Notes: generated by a model from the sequence alone, not told the origin. 40,998 bases of DNA from a virus (IMGVR_UViG_3300021559_000004:1-40998), one strand, 5' to 3'; counted from the stretch's first letter, positions 30,793 to 38,726 are shown. Numbers and translations are program-made.

Positions 30793-31113
30793 ATGAACAC
30801 ACCGATGCCGTTACAAATTTCGTGGGCCCTCGAGCTCGCCCGGGAGTGGGACTCGGAAACGTGTCCGGCATGCAGATCCGGCAAGTGGGCTCACCATCCG
30901 TTTTGCCGGCATTGTTCAATTCGGTTGCAACGTCTTGGGCTCATGCGCCGATTCAACCGCCTGGCCGGCCGCAAAGCCGCCGTGATCATCTTCCGCAGCG
31001 ACCTGCAGCGTTATTCACATTGGTGGACGCGCTACTATGACCTGTGCCGTGACTATCTCATCGTGAGCTCGAGAGAGCGAAAGGACCGTAATGGACGAAC
31101 AAGCGAAGTTTGA
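30793..31113 (+). CDS. Zinc-finger protein behind a near-leaderless promoter
   Basis: 106 residues from ATG 30793. CPAC (near 21-24) and CRHC (near 34-37) with intervening His form a zinc knuckle, followed by a very basic RRFNRLAGRK segment and a Trp/Tyr-rich end. A TACACT -10 lies 10 bp before the ATG. Probably a DNA-binding regulator. The end overlaps the next gene by 23 bp. Confidence 0.6.
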   Translation: MNTPMPLQISWALELAREWDSETCPACRSGKWAHHPFCRHCSIRLQRLGLMRRFNRLAGRKAAVIIFRSDLQRYSHWWTRYYDLCRDYLIVSSRERKDRNGRTSEV

Positions 31114-31690
31114 AGGTTGGGCAATCGTTGAACTCTTCGGCCATGCACGCGAGGCCGGCCACATCACAACCGCCTATTTCGGAACCGCCGCCATGTTCCG
31201 CGTCGACGTCCCCGATCTGCCCGAGCGTGAAGTTACTTTGCTCAGGCCCGAATACATCGATCAAGGAAAAGAGTGCGTGATGTGTCCGGCCGGATCCAAG
31301 ATCTCACGTGCCGCCGTTCCTGGCCGTACTCGTTTCGTTTCTCCTGGCGCCATCTACGCCATGAATCCGTGCGACGAGGCCGCCGTATTCAAAGCGCTCG
31401 AATCGATGGTGCACCGCGACGTCAAAATCATCGAGCTCGCACCGCGGCCGAATCAACTAATGATCCGGCGCCGGCAAGACGAAGAGGAAAACGAAAGCAT
31501 CGAATCGGAGTTTGAGCGCAAAGGAACAATCATCGGCGAAGGCCCAGAGGAACCGGAAGAGGACGAAGAGGACGAGCTGCCCCTTGCCGCCGCGTGTAGA
31601 TCACCCAGGAATCATTCAGTGATTTGCAATTGCAAAAATACTGGCGAAGTTATCGCCCTGCCCGCCACGGATCCGGTGCACATCTCATGA
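31091..31690 (+). CDS. Conserved hypothetical protein (FEGWAIVELFGH type)
   Basis: 199 residues; AAAGGA before ATG 31091. FEGWAIVELFGHAREAGHITTAYFG then RVDVP and a final GAIYAMNPCDE belong to a family I recognise from plasmids and phages of soil bacteria, with no known activity. Two Cys pairs lie at the middle. An extended Glu/Asp-rich segment (about 130-163) is followed by a Cys-containing end. Coupled to a 28-codon gene by ATGA. Confidence 0.65.
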   Translation: MDEQAKFEGWAIVELFGHAREAGHITTAYFGTAAMFRVDVPDLPEREVTLLRPEYIDQGKECVMCPAGSKISRAAVPGRTRFVSPGAIYAMNPCDEAAVFKALESMVHRDVKIIELAPRPNQLMIRRRQDEEENESIESEFERKGTIIGEGPEEPEEDEEDELPLAAACRSPRNHSVICNCKNTGEVIALPATDPVHIS

Positions 31691-31773
31691 GCCCCAAGGT
31701 GTTAGAGCCTTTAATCTTGTGCGTCATTCCCGCCGCGCTTATCTTGTGGTTTCTTTGGAGGCGCAAGTCATGA
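31687..31773 (+). CDS. 28-residue single-span membrane peptide
   Basis: ATGA overlap with the previous stop. The product is one hydrophobic span (residues ~6-24) with an acidic residue before and WRRKS after it. Layout is typical of tiny phage membrane peptides. Function unknown. Confidence 0.5.
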   Translation: MSPKVLEPLILCVIPAALILWFLWRRKS

Positions 31774-31777
31774 GGCA

Positions 31778-31791
31778 GTTACCGCGGTAAC
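31778..31791. promoter_or_regulatory. Perfect palindrome GTTACCGCGGTAAC
   Basis: A 14-bp perfect dyad between the end of the plus operon and the convergent integrase gene. Candidate operator or recombination arm site. Confidence 0.4.
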
Positions 31792-31932
31792 TTGGATTGT
31801 GTTACCCGCGTTCCATAGACTTGCAGGATGGGCAACAACAACCAATTACGGTTGTTGCCGGCAGATCCCCACAACTCCGAGCAATACACCGGCGAGCTGA
31901 TCGAATCTCTCATCGAGATCAGCGAACGCGCC

Positions 31933-33045
31933 CTAGTGCTTTTTGATGATGAACAACGCCGCGCCACTCTTCTGCGGCGCTTTCTTCGCGAGCGCGTCGA
32001 CTGCCTCACGCATGGTTCGCATGCGGATATGCGAATAGCGTTTCAACATGGCGTTAGAGATATGGCCGGCGATCTCGATAACGGTTCTCTCGCTGACATT
32101 CTCATCCTCGAGCAACCGCGTGATGGCATGATGCCGCAAATCGTACATCCGCAAACGTGGGAGGCCGGCCGCGGTCCGAAGCTTCTCCCAGGATCCGCGC
32201 CAACTAGAAATCGGCCGCGTTGGATCAAAACCCTTTTGACCGTTGCGCGCGCGATGCGGCAACAAATAGTGGTCCGGTTCAACGCAGCCTAGTTCCCGCG
32301 CGCGCAGTTCTAACTGTCTCAGTGCCCAGGCCGCCGGTTCGTTCAGCGGAATCATGCGGATGCGGTACTGATTTTTCACGCCCTCTTGAATGTGAATTTG
32401 TGGCGGATTCGTTTCCACGTCACGCAAACGCAAATGCCGGATCTCGCCAGGCCCGGCGGTTGTGTTCGCGGTGAGCAAGCTGCACCAATAGGCCAACTTC
32501 CACCGCGGATTCGAAGATGCAACGCGAAACAATTTCACTTCTTCATCCGCGGTGAGCGCACATCCCGCCTTAGGTCGCGGCAACGGCAACGGATGATAGT
32601 GCGCCTCGATCTCCTTCCAGAGACCGGCACGGCCGAGAATTTGTGAGAGCGTATTTAATTCGTGATTGATCCGCGACGGACCGGCGCGACGGTTCCAAGG
32701 AGCGGCGCCGGCCGCGCGCATTTTCTGATACTGCTCAAAGTGTCCTATGTGGATCTCTGCCAATCGCAGCGAAGAAAAGAAACCGGTGAGTGTACGGATG
32801 CACTGTTCGTAATCGCGGATGGTGCCTACACTGATGTGGTTCCGATGGGAGCTCAACCAAACCGGGGCAGCCTCACAAAACCTCAGAGTCCCAAGGAAAT
32901 TCGGATCGACCATGCGCGAACGTGCCCGATCACACGCCGGACAATTGATGTGACCAGGCGAGTGTTCTACTTCTGCAGGGGGAGGCGCAGAGGCGAGAAC
33001 TTCGAAACGGCCGCCGAATCCTATACCGGTGACTGGTTTTTTCAA
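31933..33045 (-). CDS. int: Tyrosine recombinase (phage integrase)
   Basis: 370 residues from TTG 33045, with AGGGA 8 bp upstream. An N-terminal CPAC pair and arm region, a SAM-like core-binding domain (about 55-150), then the catalytic domain: Arg203 (GEIRHL), Lys224, YDLRHH with Arg304, GH at 327-328 and Tyr337 (KRYSHI). The usual His of the HxLR box is Tyr301, as in some phage integrases. It would join the circle to the host chromosome. Nearby palindromes and a tRNA half are consistent with an adjacent attP. Confidence 0.92.
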   Translation of the reverse strand: MKKPVTGIGFGGRFEVLASAPPPAEVEHSPGHINCPACDRARSRMVDPNFLGTLRFCEAAPVWLSSHRNHISVGTIRDYEQCIRTLTGFFSSLRLAEIHIGHFEQYQKMRAAGAAPWNRRAGPSRINHELNTLSQILGRAGLWKEIEAHYHPLPLPRPKAGCALTADEEVKLFRVASSNPRWKLAYWCSLLTANTTAGPGEIRHLRLRDVETNPPQIHIQEGVKNQYRIRMIPLNEPAAWALRQLELRARELGCVEPDHYLLPHRARNGQKGFDPTRPISSWRGSWEKLRTAAGLPRLRMYDLRHHAITRLLEDENVSERTVIEIAGHISNAMLKRYSHIRMRTMREAVDALAKKAPQKSGAALFIIKKH

Positions 33046-33167
33046 TTTCTACATCCCTTTGTTACAGATTCGGAACAACAGAACTGCAAATGCGGGACAT
33101 TCGCAGCGCGAGCGCAACGGTAACACTCGCTCTCTAACTAACTGCTGTTACAAAAGCCGAACAAAAC

Positions 33168-33202
33168 GAATGCGTCGCGCATTCTTACTTCTCCCGGGAG
33201 AA
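33168..33202. promoter_or_regulatory. Two adjacent palindromes upstream of the integrase
   Basis: GAATGCG-TCG-CGCATTC (33168-33184) and the perfect 14-mer TTCTCCCGGGAGAA (33189-33202), 120-160 bp upstream of the integrase start. They probably bind the integrase regulator or an excisionase. The rest of the 315-bp gap (33046-33359) shows no other clear element except the promoter at 33325. Confidence 0.5.
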
Positions 33203-33324
33203 TAGTCCAGCGCAAAATGACGAACTTTTGTGAAAATCTTGTGCGTTTCCAGTTGAAAGGGAAAATAAACGGACTCAAACCCCGCGCCGTTACTGAGGTT
33301 CCGCCATATCCCCCATTTTTGCCA

Positions 33325-33352
33325 TTGACGCGACTATTTGGCGGTGTACACT
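33325..33352 (+). promoter_or_regulatory. Sigma70-type leaderless promoter
   Basis: TTGACG (33325-33330), a 16-bp spacer, TACACT (33347-33352), then 7 bp to ATG 33360. The transcript would begin at the start codon. The -10 TACACT also precedes the 30793 gene. Confidence 0.6.
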
Positions 33353-33359
33353 CGCACCC

Positions 33360-33530
33360 ATGTCAGTAACGTCAGTCAACGCGGTTCACAAGTGCAGATG
33401 TAAGGTTTGCGGCCACAAATGGGAGAGTAAGGGCCCTGAAATCCCTTTGCGTTGCGCCGGTTGCAAATCGCCGTATTGGAACCGCAAACGCGCCAAGATC
33501 AACTCAGTGATTCGTTCTGAGGCAGAGTAA
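33360..33530 (+). CDS. 56-residue zinc-ribbon protein, leaderless
   Basis: Starts at the ATG 7 bp after a -10 element. CRCKVCGHKW and LRCAGCKSPYWNRKR form a two-CxxC zinc ribbon of the type common in phages and mobile elements (C-x-x-C-G-x-x-W ... C-x-x-C-x-S-P-Y-W). Basic C-terminus. Likely a nucleic-acid-binding regulator of the lysis/lysogeny region next to the integrase. Confidence 0.75.
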   Translation: MSVTSVNAVHKCRCKVCGHKWESKGPEIPLRCAGCKSPYWNRKRAKINSVIRSEAE

Positions 33531-33588
33531 GTAAATCCAGATCCGACCAATGCGATAATTGGATTACAGCAAAAGCTTGTTGAACTAA

Positions 33589-33660
33589 GGGCCCATAGCT
33601 CAACGGTTAGAGCAGCAGACTCATAAGCTGATGCTGTAATTTTCGAGAATCAGAGCATTG
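33589..33660 (+). tRNA. tRNA-Met(CAT) 5' half, likely attP core
   Basis: Acceptor strand GGGCCCA, TA, D-arm GCTC-AACGGTTA-GAGC, and anticodon loop CTCATAA (CAT at 33622-33624) are textbook. From the anticodon stem on, the match fails: only three of five stem pairs form, there is no proper T-arm and no TGGGCCC to close the acceptor. It is not a complete tRNA. The sharp end of similarity at the anticodon loop is what a tyrosine-integrase crossover in a host tRNA-Met gene would leave. Confidence 0.55.
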
Positions 33661-33696
33661 GACGGATCCAACGGATTAGATCCGGGGGAATCCGTA

Positions 33697-34110
33697 ATGC
33701 GCTGGCTAAAAGTAGTTCCTGCAGTTCTTTTCGCGTCCCTTTGCTGGGGACAGGAAGCCACCACAACCGATCGCGCTTTGCTCGCCATCGATGGCGCCGT
33801 CAAAGTCGCCGATTTTTACTTCACCACTCAAAACACCGCCCTTCAGACGGTCTGCAAAACAAACACACCTTGGGGTAGCTACTGCTATTCCGGCTATGGA
33901 AGCGAGTCAAATCCCATCGTCCGCCCGTTTGTAACCCACGGCCGGCCGCTGGCCGCTGGCTACTTCGCTGGCTGTTTTGTGCTTGATGCCGTGCTATCGC
34001 ACGAGCTGCGCAAGCATGGCCATCCGAAGATCGCGCGCGCCGTGGTTCTCTTCGGGATTGCCGACAACGGCATCGCCGCCGCGATGTCCGTGCACGGGAG
34101 TTTCCAATGA
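33697..34110 (+). CDS. Exported or membrane protein
   Basis: 137 residues; GGGGGA before ATG 33697. A signal peptide (cleavage near CWGQ), several Cys residues, and two further hydrophobic stretches (about 85-103 and 115-128). No family recognised. Coupled by ATGA to the next gene. Confidence 0.65.
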   Translation: MRWLKVVPAVLFASLCWGQEATTTDRALLAIDGAVKVADFYFTTQNTALQTVCKTNTPWGSYCYSGYGSESNPIVRPFVTHGRPLAAGYFAGCFVLDAVLSHELRKHGHPKIARAVVLFGIADNGIAAAMSVHGSFQ

Positions 34111-34520
34111 GTGTCTATTGGATCTCAGTCCACAAACTTTTAGACCACAAGGCGCAATGGCCAGAGGACTTCGAACTAATCCAGCGTGTCGAAGTTGATC
34201 GACCAGGCGGCGACCTTAAGGCCGAAAATGTGTTTCAGTTGTGTCGCGAAATCGAGGCACAAACCAATGCCGCGGTTGACGACACCGACTTATTCGCTCG
34301 AGCCATCACCGCGGACCTGATTCGGTGGAAACGCGATCACTTCTGGCCAAACGGTACAGCACAAACGTTTGGGGAGCTCGCATTCGTTCAATCTTGGAAC
34401 CCTCCGATACTCGGAATCCCGTTTGTGTGCTCCGTCACAGACCGCGGAATTCCAGAGCTGAGCGAAGGTATGCGCGTCAAGATGCGCGAGGCCCTCGAAA
34501 AATTGGAGGCCGCGCGATGA
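34107..34520 (+). CDS. 137-residue hypothetical protein
   Basis: ATGA-coupled at both ends. Mixed alpha/beta, Asp/Trp-rich; no metal or membrane motif. Not recognised. Confidence 0.6.
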   Translation: MSVYWISVHKLLDHKAQWPEDFELIQRVEVDRPGGDLKAENVFQLCREIEAQTNAAVDDTDLFARAITADLIRWKRDHFWPNGTAQTFGELAFVQSWNPPILGIPFVCSVTDRGIPELSEGMRVKMREALEKLEAAR

Positions 34521-35083
34521 AAGAACAAAAAATCTTAAATCGCAAATTCCTGCCCACACGACTACCGCTGACTTTCACTTGCTTCATGTATCTCTTCCTC
34601 GACAAGTTCCATGCCGCTGGATGGATGAAAGGAGCAGGTTGGACGTTTACGGGTCTACTTTGGGGAGCTGCCATCGTTGCAATTTGGCACGAAAAACCTG
34701 TGACACCAGAGGAGCTTTTCAAATCTGAATCCGGCCAGGCGATAGCGGAGTTCGCGGTCCTGCTACCCATTTTCGTTTTAGTGGGCATGATGTTGGTCGA
34801 TATGCAATGGCTCACGCGGGATGCCGCCGCGATCGAGTACATCGCGAACGAGAGCGCACGATGTGAGGCGATCAAATCCGGCGCCTGTCCTGTCGTGAAA
34901 GATTACGCCAGGAACCTAGCCGCGAATCTACGCCTCAGCACAGACAGCCACCTGCAGATCTCCGCGCCATCCTGCAGCGAAACCAAGTGTGACGTTTCGA
35001 TCGATTATCAGTTCAAACCTTTAGGCGCATGGTTCCCGGCGATCACGATTCACAGAACCGGCACCGCAGCGGTGGCCCCATGA
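34517..35083 (+). CDS. TadE-like pilin-domain membrane protein
   Basis: 188 residues, ATGA-coupled. Two hydrophobic segments in the first 57 residues. Then SGQAIAEFAVLLPIFVLVGMMLVDM (residues 72-96, described not quoted in full elsewhere) and a following helix NESARCEAI match the TadE/TadG minor-pilin motif: Glu at the fifth position of a hydrophobic pilin helix. Two Cys pairs lie in the C-terminal beta part. TadE-like proteins belong to tight-adherence pili, so its presence in a virus is odd. Confidence 0.65.
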   Translation: MKEQKILNRKFLPTRLPLTFTCFMYLFLDKFHAAGWMKGAGWTFTGLLWGAAIVAIWHEKPVTPEELFKSESGQAIAEFAVLLPIFVLVGMMLVDMQWLTRDAAAIEYIANESARCEAIKSGACPVVKDYARNLAANLRLSTDSHLQISAPSCSETKCDVSIDYQFKPLGAWFPAITIHRTGTAAVAP

Positions 35084-35505
35084 CGCCAATCCGCGAAAAG
35101 AAATCTTGGAATCATCAGATCGCGCCGTTGCCGTACATCCACAACACCGCCGGCGAACCGAGGCAATGCACGGTTGCCCACAAATGCCGCGACACCGCGC
35201 ACTATGCGGTTTCTTACAACTACGTGAGCGGCCGGCGCGGCCGTGTGACTAGGAATGAGCGAACCGCGTGCAACTATCACGCCGAGAAGTTTTGCCGCCG
35301 GCATGAGATTCCCGTTTTTCCGGCACATCCCAATCTCAGGGAACACAAGTGGCACCCGCATGAAGCGCTCGAAACCCTTCAAATGTGCGCCCACTGTTCT
35401 CACACTCGCACTCTCACTAACCCCGGTGATTCCCGCTGGCCGATCTACAGACACGAACACGATCTAACGTTTTGCAGATCTCTCAGGGAGGACATCGCCC
35501 AATGA
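35080..35505 (+). CDS. Cys/His-rich zinc-binding protein
   Basis: 141 residues, ATGA-coupled. CTVAHKC, CNYH, CRRH and CAHCSH provide several metal ligands. The rest is basic. Probably binds zinc and nucleic acid. No named family. Confidence 0.6.
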   Translation: MTPIREKKSWNHQIAPLPYIHNTAGEPRQCTVAHKCRDTAHYAVSYNYVSGRRGRVTRNERTACNYHAEKFCRRHEIPVFPAHPNLREHKWHPHEALETLQMCAHCSHTRTLTNPGDSRWPIYRHEHDLTFCRSLREDIAQ

Positions 35506-35741
35506 TCACAATCGATGGAACGTTACTCGCCGGCGTCTGGATAGCAATCCTCGTACTGCTGGCCTACGACGTCATCTTTACGCCAGCGCCAGCGATCATC
35601 TATGCCGCATTGATCGCGTTCATTCTCCTGGCCATTGCCGGCCTGTCCTGGCGCCGTTATTGTCGCCGGCAACTGCGCAGCATGGACGAAGAACAAATGC
35701 GCCGGACCGCACGCCACTATGGCCAGAAAGACGGTGAGTGA
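35502..35741 (+). CDS. Two-span membrane protein
   Basis: 79 residues, ATGA-coupled. Two membrane spans (about 8-24 and 29-48) are separated by a short Pro-containing turn, followed by a basic and then acidic C-terminal tail. Topology resembles some small holins but the context is not lysis. Function unknown. Confidence 0.6.
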   Translation: MITIDGTLLAGVWIAILVLLAYDVIFTPAPAIIYAALIAFILLAIAGLSWRRYCRRQLRSMDEEQMRRTARHYGQKDGE

Positions 35742-35978
35742 ATGACCTACTTGATCGCACAGAATGACGATCCCGAATTGTTGGAATGGTTGGCAAAGGC
35801 GAACCAATTCGGCGGAAGTTTTATTTCCTCGATCGCGCGTGCTGGCCTAGTCGCGGACCATGAGAACTATCCGCTGATCCGTCCCCTGCTGATCGAGATG
35901 CGCAAAAAGTATCCCGCCTACGAGCCCAGCGACGCAGTGAAGCAGGAAGTCCGTCAGAAGGCTCACTACCAAGGCTGA
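35742..35978 (+). CDS. 78-residue hypothetical protein
   Basis: Begins immediately after the previous stop. The opening LIAQNDDPELLEWLAKA and ADHENYPLIRPLL are helical. I recall similar small proteins in mobile elements but cannot name the family. Function unknown. Confidence 0.6.
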   Translation: MTYLIAQNDDPELLEWLAKANQFGGSFISSIARAGLVADHENYPLIRPLLIEMRKKYPAYEPSDAVKQEVRQKAHYQG

Positions 35979-35999
35979 TTTCGAAACGGAGGTTTGAAA

Positions 36000-36578
36000 G
36001 TGGACTCGAGCAACTACAGCTATACCGTTAGCCTCTCCGATCGCGAACGCGCCGCGGTGATCTTTGCCCTTGGCAACATCTTTCCACATCTAGTCGATTC
36101 GCCAGGCGGATTCTTTTTGGCGCGTCCGGAATTTTTGAATCTTTCGAAACGGATCATGGAGATGCGGCCCGATGGCCAGGCCGCCCGTTCAATGTCCGGC
36201 ACCGCGGCCGCTCAGGCGATCGCGAGCCGGCCAACGCCGCCGGCACAGTCCTCCCCGGAAATGCCGGCGGCCGTTGAGCTCAAGGACCGTTGGCAAAAGA
36301 GCACGAAAGGAATTGAGATTCCGTTTCCAGAAGGTTGCGCAAAGATCGAAGCCGTGATTTTCAAGATCGAAGACGCGCCGCCGAGAAACGACAAGAACAG
36401 GCCGCGGAAAAAAGTGACGTGGGAAGTGGGAGCGCCGCAAGGCGGCCGCGGTTATATGGATGCGTTTTGTTGGGACATCGATCTATTCCCGTTCCTGGCC
36501 AATCGCATCAAGCAACGCACCACGTTCTATATCGTTCGGGCCGGCCAGTACACAAACTTTGTAGGCATTCACGCCTGA
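36000..36578 (+). CDS. Hypothetical protein with C-terminal alpha/beta domain
   Basis: 192 residues from GTG 36000, GGAGG 7 bp upstream; the TTG at 35994 is too close to it. An N-terminal helical part, a Pro/Ala linker (about 70-90), then a beta-rich domain (PFPEGCAKIEAVIFKIED, KVTWEVGA, TTFYIVRAG). Could be single-strand-DNA or protein-binding. Not identified. Confidence 0.6.
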   Translation: MDSSNYSYTVSLSDRERAAVIFALGNIFPHLVDSPGGFFLARPEFLNLSKRIMEMRPDGQAARSMSGTAAAQAIASRPTPPAQSSPEMPAAVELKDRWQKSTKGIEIPFPEGCAKIEAVIFKIEDAPPRNDKNRPRKKVTWEVGAPQGGRGYMDAFCWDIDLFPFLANRIKQRTTFYIVRAGQYTNFVGIHA

Positions 36579-36589
36579 GGAGGCTACCC

Positions 36590-36958
36590 GTGTTAACCCG
36601 CCAGGAAGAAACCGCCGGAATCAGCCGCAAGGCCCTCGAGACTCTCAACCGATTAAATGCAACTCCCAACACAAACGGCAACGGCAAAGGATCCGCCGCG
36701 GTGAAACGTACGCGATCGGTTGCGGAGATCATTTCCGGATGCATCGCCAACCGCGTGATCGATACGCCCATGCGCCAGGTCGACATTCTCGAGCGCGTGA
36801 ACCACGGAGACATTGTGATCCGAGATACAGCCTTCGAAATGCACCGCGCTACCGTGACCAGCATTTTCCTCAGCTATCACGAAGCCGCCGCCCTGTCGAA
36901 AGTGCTCGCCGATCTCGAGCCGCGCCAGGAGATGACCGCGACCGTCACGAAAGGCTGA
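36590..36958 (+). CDS. 122-residue hypothetical DNA-binding-type protein
   Basis: Starts at GTG 36590 with GAGGAGG 7 bp upstream. A basic, low-complexity first third, then helices MRQVDILERVNHGDIVIRD and HRATVTSIFL, which look like a helix-turn-helix region. The gene ends 3 bp before the packaging ATPase gene, so it may be its partner. Confidence 0.55.
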   Translation: MLTRQEETAGISRKALETLNRLNATPNTNGNGKGSAAVKRTRSVAEIISGCIANRVIDTPMRQVDILERVNHGDIVIRDTAFEMHRATVTSIFLSYHEAAALSKVLADLEPRQEMTATVTKG

Positions 36959-36961
36959 TAA

Positions 36962-38716
36962 ATGACTCTCCCCGTTCCCGCAAAGGTTTTCCGGAAAGGT
37001 CACACGGTTGTTCTTGGAAAAACCGGATCCGGAAAATCTTCGGTGTTGCGCTTGATCACCGAGAACCTGTTAGGCGACGACAAACGAGTCTGCATTGTCG
37101 ACCCTAAAGGCGATTGGTGGGGACTCAAGAAATCCGGCGACGGCAAGAGCGCCGGTTTTCCCGTGATTGCGTTTGGGGACTTCAAAGAGCCGCGCGCGAC
37201 GGATGTGCCGATAAACCAGCACAGCGGGAAAGAAGTTGCGCAGTTGATCGCCACCGGCAACCGGCCATGCATCATCGGATTCCGCGGTTGGATGGTTTCG
37301 CACATGATCCGGTTTTGGCTGGACTTCGCCCAAACCTTGTTCAATCAAAACACTGGCGAGCTCTACGTTGTCATCAGTGAGGTTCAGAACTTCGCGCCCA
37401 AGGGGAAGATCTTCGATCCGGAGGCCGGCAAGTGCCTTCACTGGACGAACAAGATCCTGAGCGAAGGCCGCGGCCTAGGACTCACGTTCTTACTCGATTC
37501 CCAACGTCCACAAAAGGTCCACAACGACACCCTGGACAATTGCGAAACCTTGGTTGCAATGCGCGTGGTGCATCCGCGATCGCGTGAGGCGATCGAGGAA
37601 TGGATGGACGGCGCCGGCGATCCAGCGAAGGCGAAAGAGATTCTCGCGACACTCTCGCAGATGAAAACCGGAGAGGCGTACGTGTGGAGCCCGGAAAACA
37701 ATTTCGGACCGACGCGCGTTCAATTCCCGATGTTCGAAACTTTCGACTCATTCGCCCCGCCGCAATCGCAAAAGCATGTGAGCAACGCCGGTTGGTCAAC
37801 GGTTGATCTCGAGGCAGTCAAGGAAAAGCTTTCGGCCGTAATCGCAGAGCACAAGGCCAACGATCCGAAAGAGCTCAAGGCCGAAATCGCCAGGCTAAAG
37901 GCCGAGGCCGGCAAACTCCACGCCACAAACCGGCACGTTGCGACTGTGAACCCGTCGAAACAGGAGCTCGAGCGCGCATGCGCCGCGGCCGTCCGGACCG
38001 CCACCGCCCCGCTACTCGCGCGCATCGCATCGATTCGAAAACAGGCCAGACAAGTCACCGTCTGGATTCAGTCGTCCACAGGTTCACTTTCTCGAGCCGC
38101 CGCGGCATTAAGCGAAGAGGCGAATATTGAGGCACCCGAGATCCCGCACCATCAAGTTGTTGTACCCCCACCGCAACACCCGCCGACAAACCGGCCGCAG
38201 ACTGCACCGCGGCCGGCGCCGGCGGTGAGCTCTAGCCCCGCGGATCCGGATGCTGATACGGCGATTTCCCCTGGCATGCGCAAGATCCTGGCCGCGGCCG
38301 CACAATTCAACGGCATTGATCCGGAGGAGCTCACCACGATCACCGGATACAAGGCCACATCCCGCAACGAATACACCGGCCGTTTGATCCGCGCCGGCCT
38401 GGCCGAGAAGCGATCGGACAAGAAAATCTATCCCACGGCCGCCGGCATGGACGCGCTAGGCCAGGACTACGAAGCACTGCCCACCGGCCAGGCCCTTTAC
38501 CAATGGTGGAATGCCAGGCTTCCAGAAGGCGAGCAAAAGATTCTCAGGCATCTAGTTGAGGCCGCGGCCGGCGCCGACGTCGACAAAAACGAACTCAGCG
38601 CGGCCGTGGGCTACAAATCCACTTCCCTTAATGAGTACATCGGCCGTTTATCACGCCGGCGCCTTGTGGTGAAAGGATCCGGCACCGTCAAAGCAAATGA
38701 ATCCCTATTCGGATAG
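36962..38716 (+). CDS. HerA/FtsK-type ATPase, probable genome-packaging motor
   Basis: 584 residues. Walker A GKTGSGKSS at 19-27, a Walker B-like LYVVISE (134-140) with Glu140, and SEGRGLGLTFLLDSQRPQ (168-184) carrying the arginine and glutamine typical of HerA-type motors. The usual Asp before Glu140 is Ser. A coiled coil (about 300-320) and a Pro-rich linker lead to two tandem winged-helix repeats near 437-500 and 518-575, each with GYK(A/S)TSxNEYxGRL. HerA-FtsK ATPases pack DNA in tailless internal-membrane phages; with no terminase here, this is the best packaging candidate. Confidence 0.8.
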   Translation: MTLPVPAKVFRKGHTVVLGKTGSGKSSVLRLITENLLGDDKRVCIVDPKGDWWGLKKSGDGKSAGFPVIAFGDFKEPRATDVPINQHSGKEVAQLIATGNRPCIIGFRGWMVSHMIRFWLDFAQTLFNQNTGELYVVISEVQNFAPKGKIFDPEAGKCLHWTNKILSEGRGLGLTFLLDSQRPQKVHNDTLDNCETLVAMRVVHPRSREAIEEWMDGAGDPAKAKEILATLSQMKTGEAYVWSPENNFGPTRVQFPMFETFDSFAPPQSQKHVSNAGWSTVDLEAVKEKLSAVIAEHKANDPKELKAEIARLKAEAGKLHATNRHVATVNPSKQELERACAAAVRTATAPLLARIASIRKQARQVTVWIQSSTGSLSRAAAALSEEANIEAPEIPHHQVVVPPPQHPPTNRPQTAPRPAPAVSSSPADPDADTAISPGMRKILAAAAQFNGIDPEELTTITGYKATSRNEYTGRLIRAGLAEKRSDKKIYPTAAGMDALGQDYEALPTGQALYQWWNARLPEGEQKILRHLVEAAAGADVDKNELSAAVGYKSTSLNEYIGRLSRRRLVVKGSGTVKANESLFG

Positions 38717-38726
38717 GAGTTGCGTA

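Noticed and set aside
30645-31040. 131-codon plus frame with hydrophobic start
   Set aside because: Its first half is a low-complexity pyrimidine tract that forms the promoter of the better frame at 30793, and its second half is out of frame with the zinc-finger gene.
33589-33660. Complete tRNA gene
   Set aside because: No T-arm with paired stem and no 3' acceptor strand; only the 5' half is sound.
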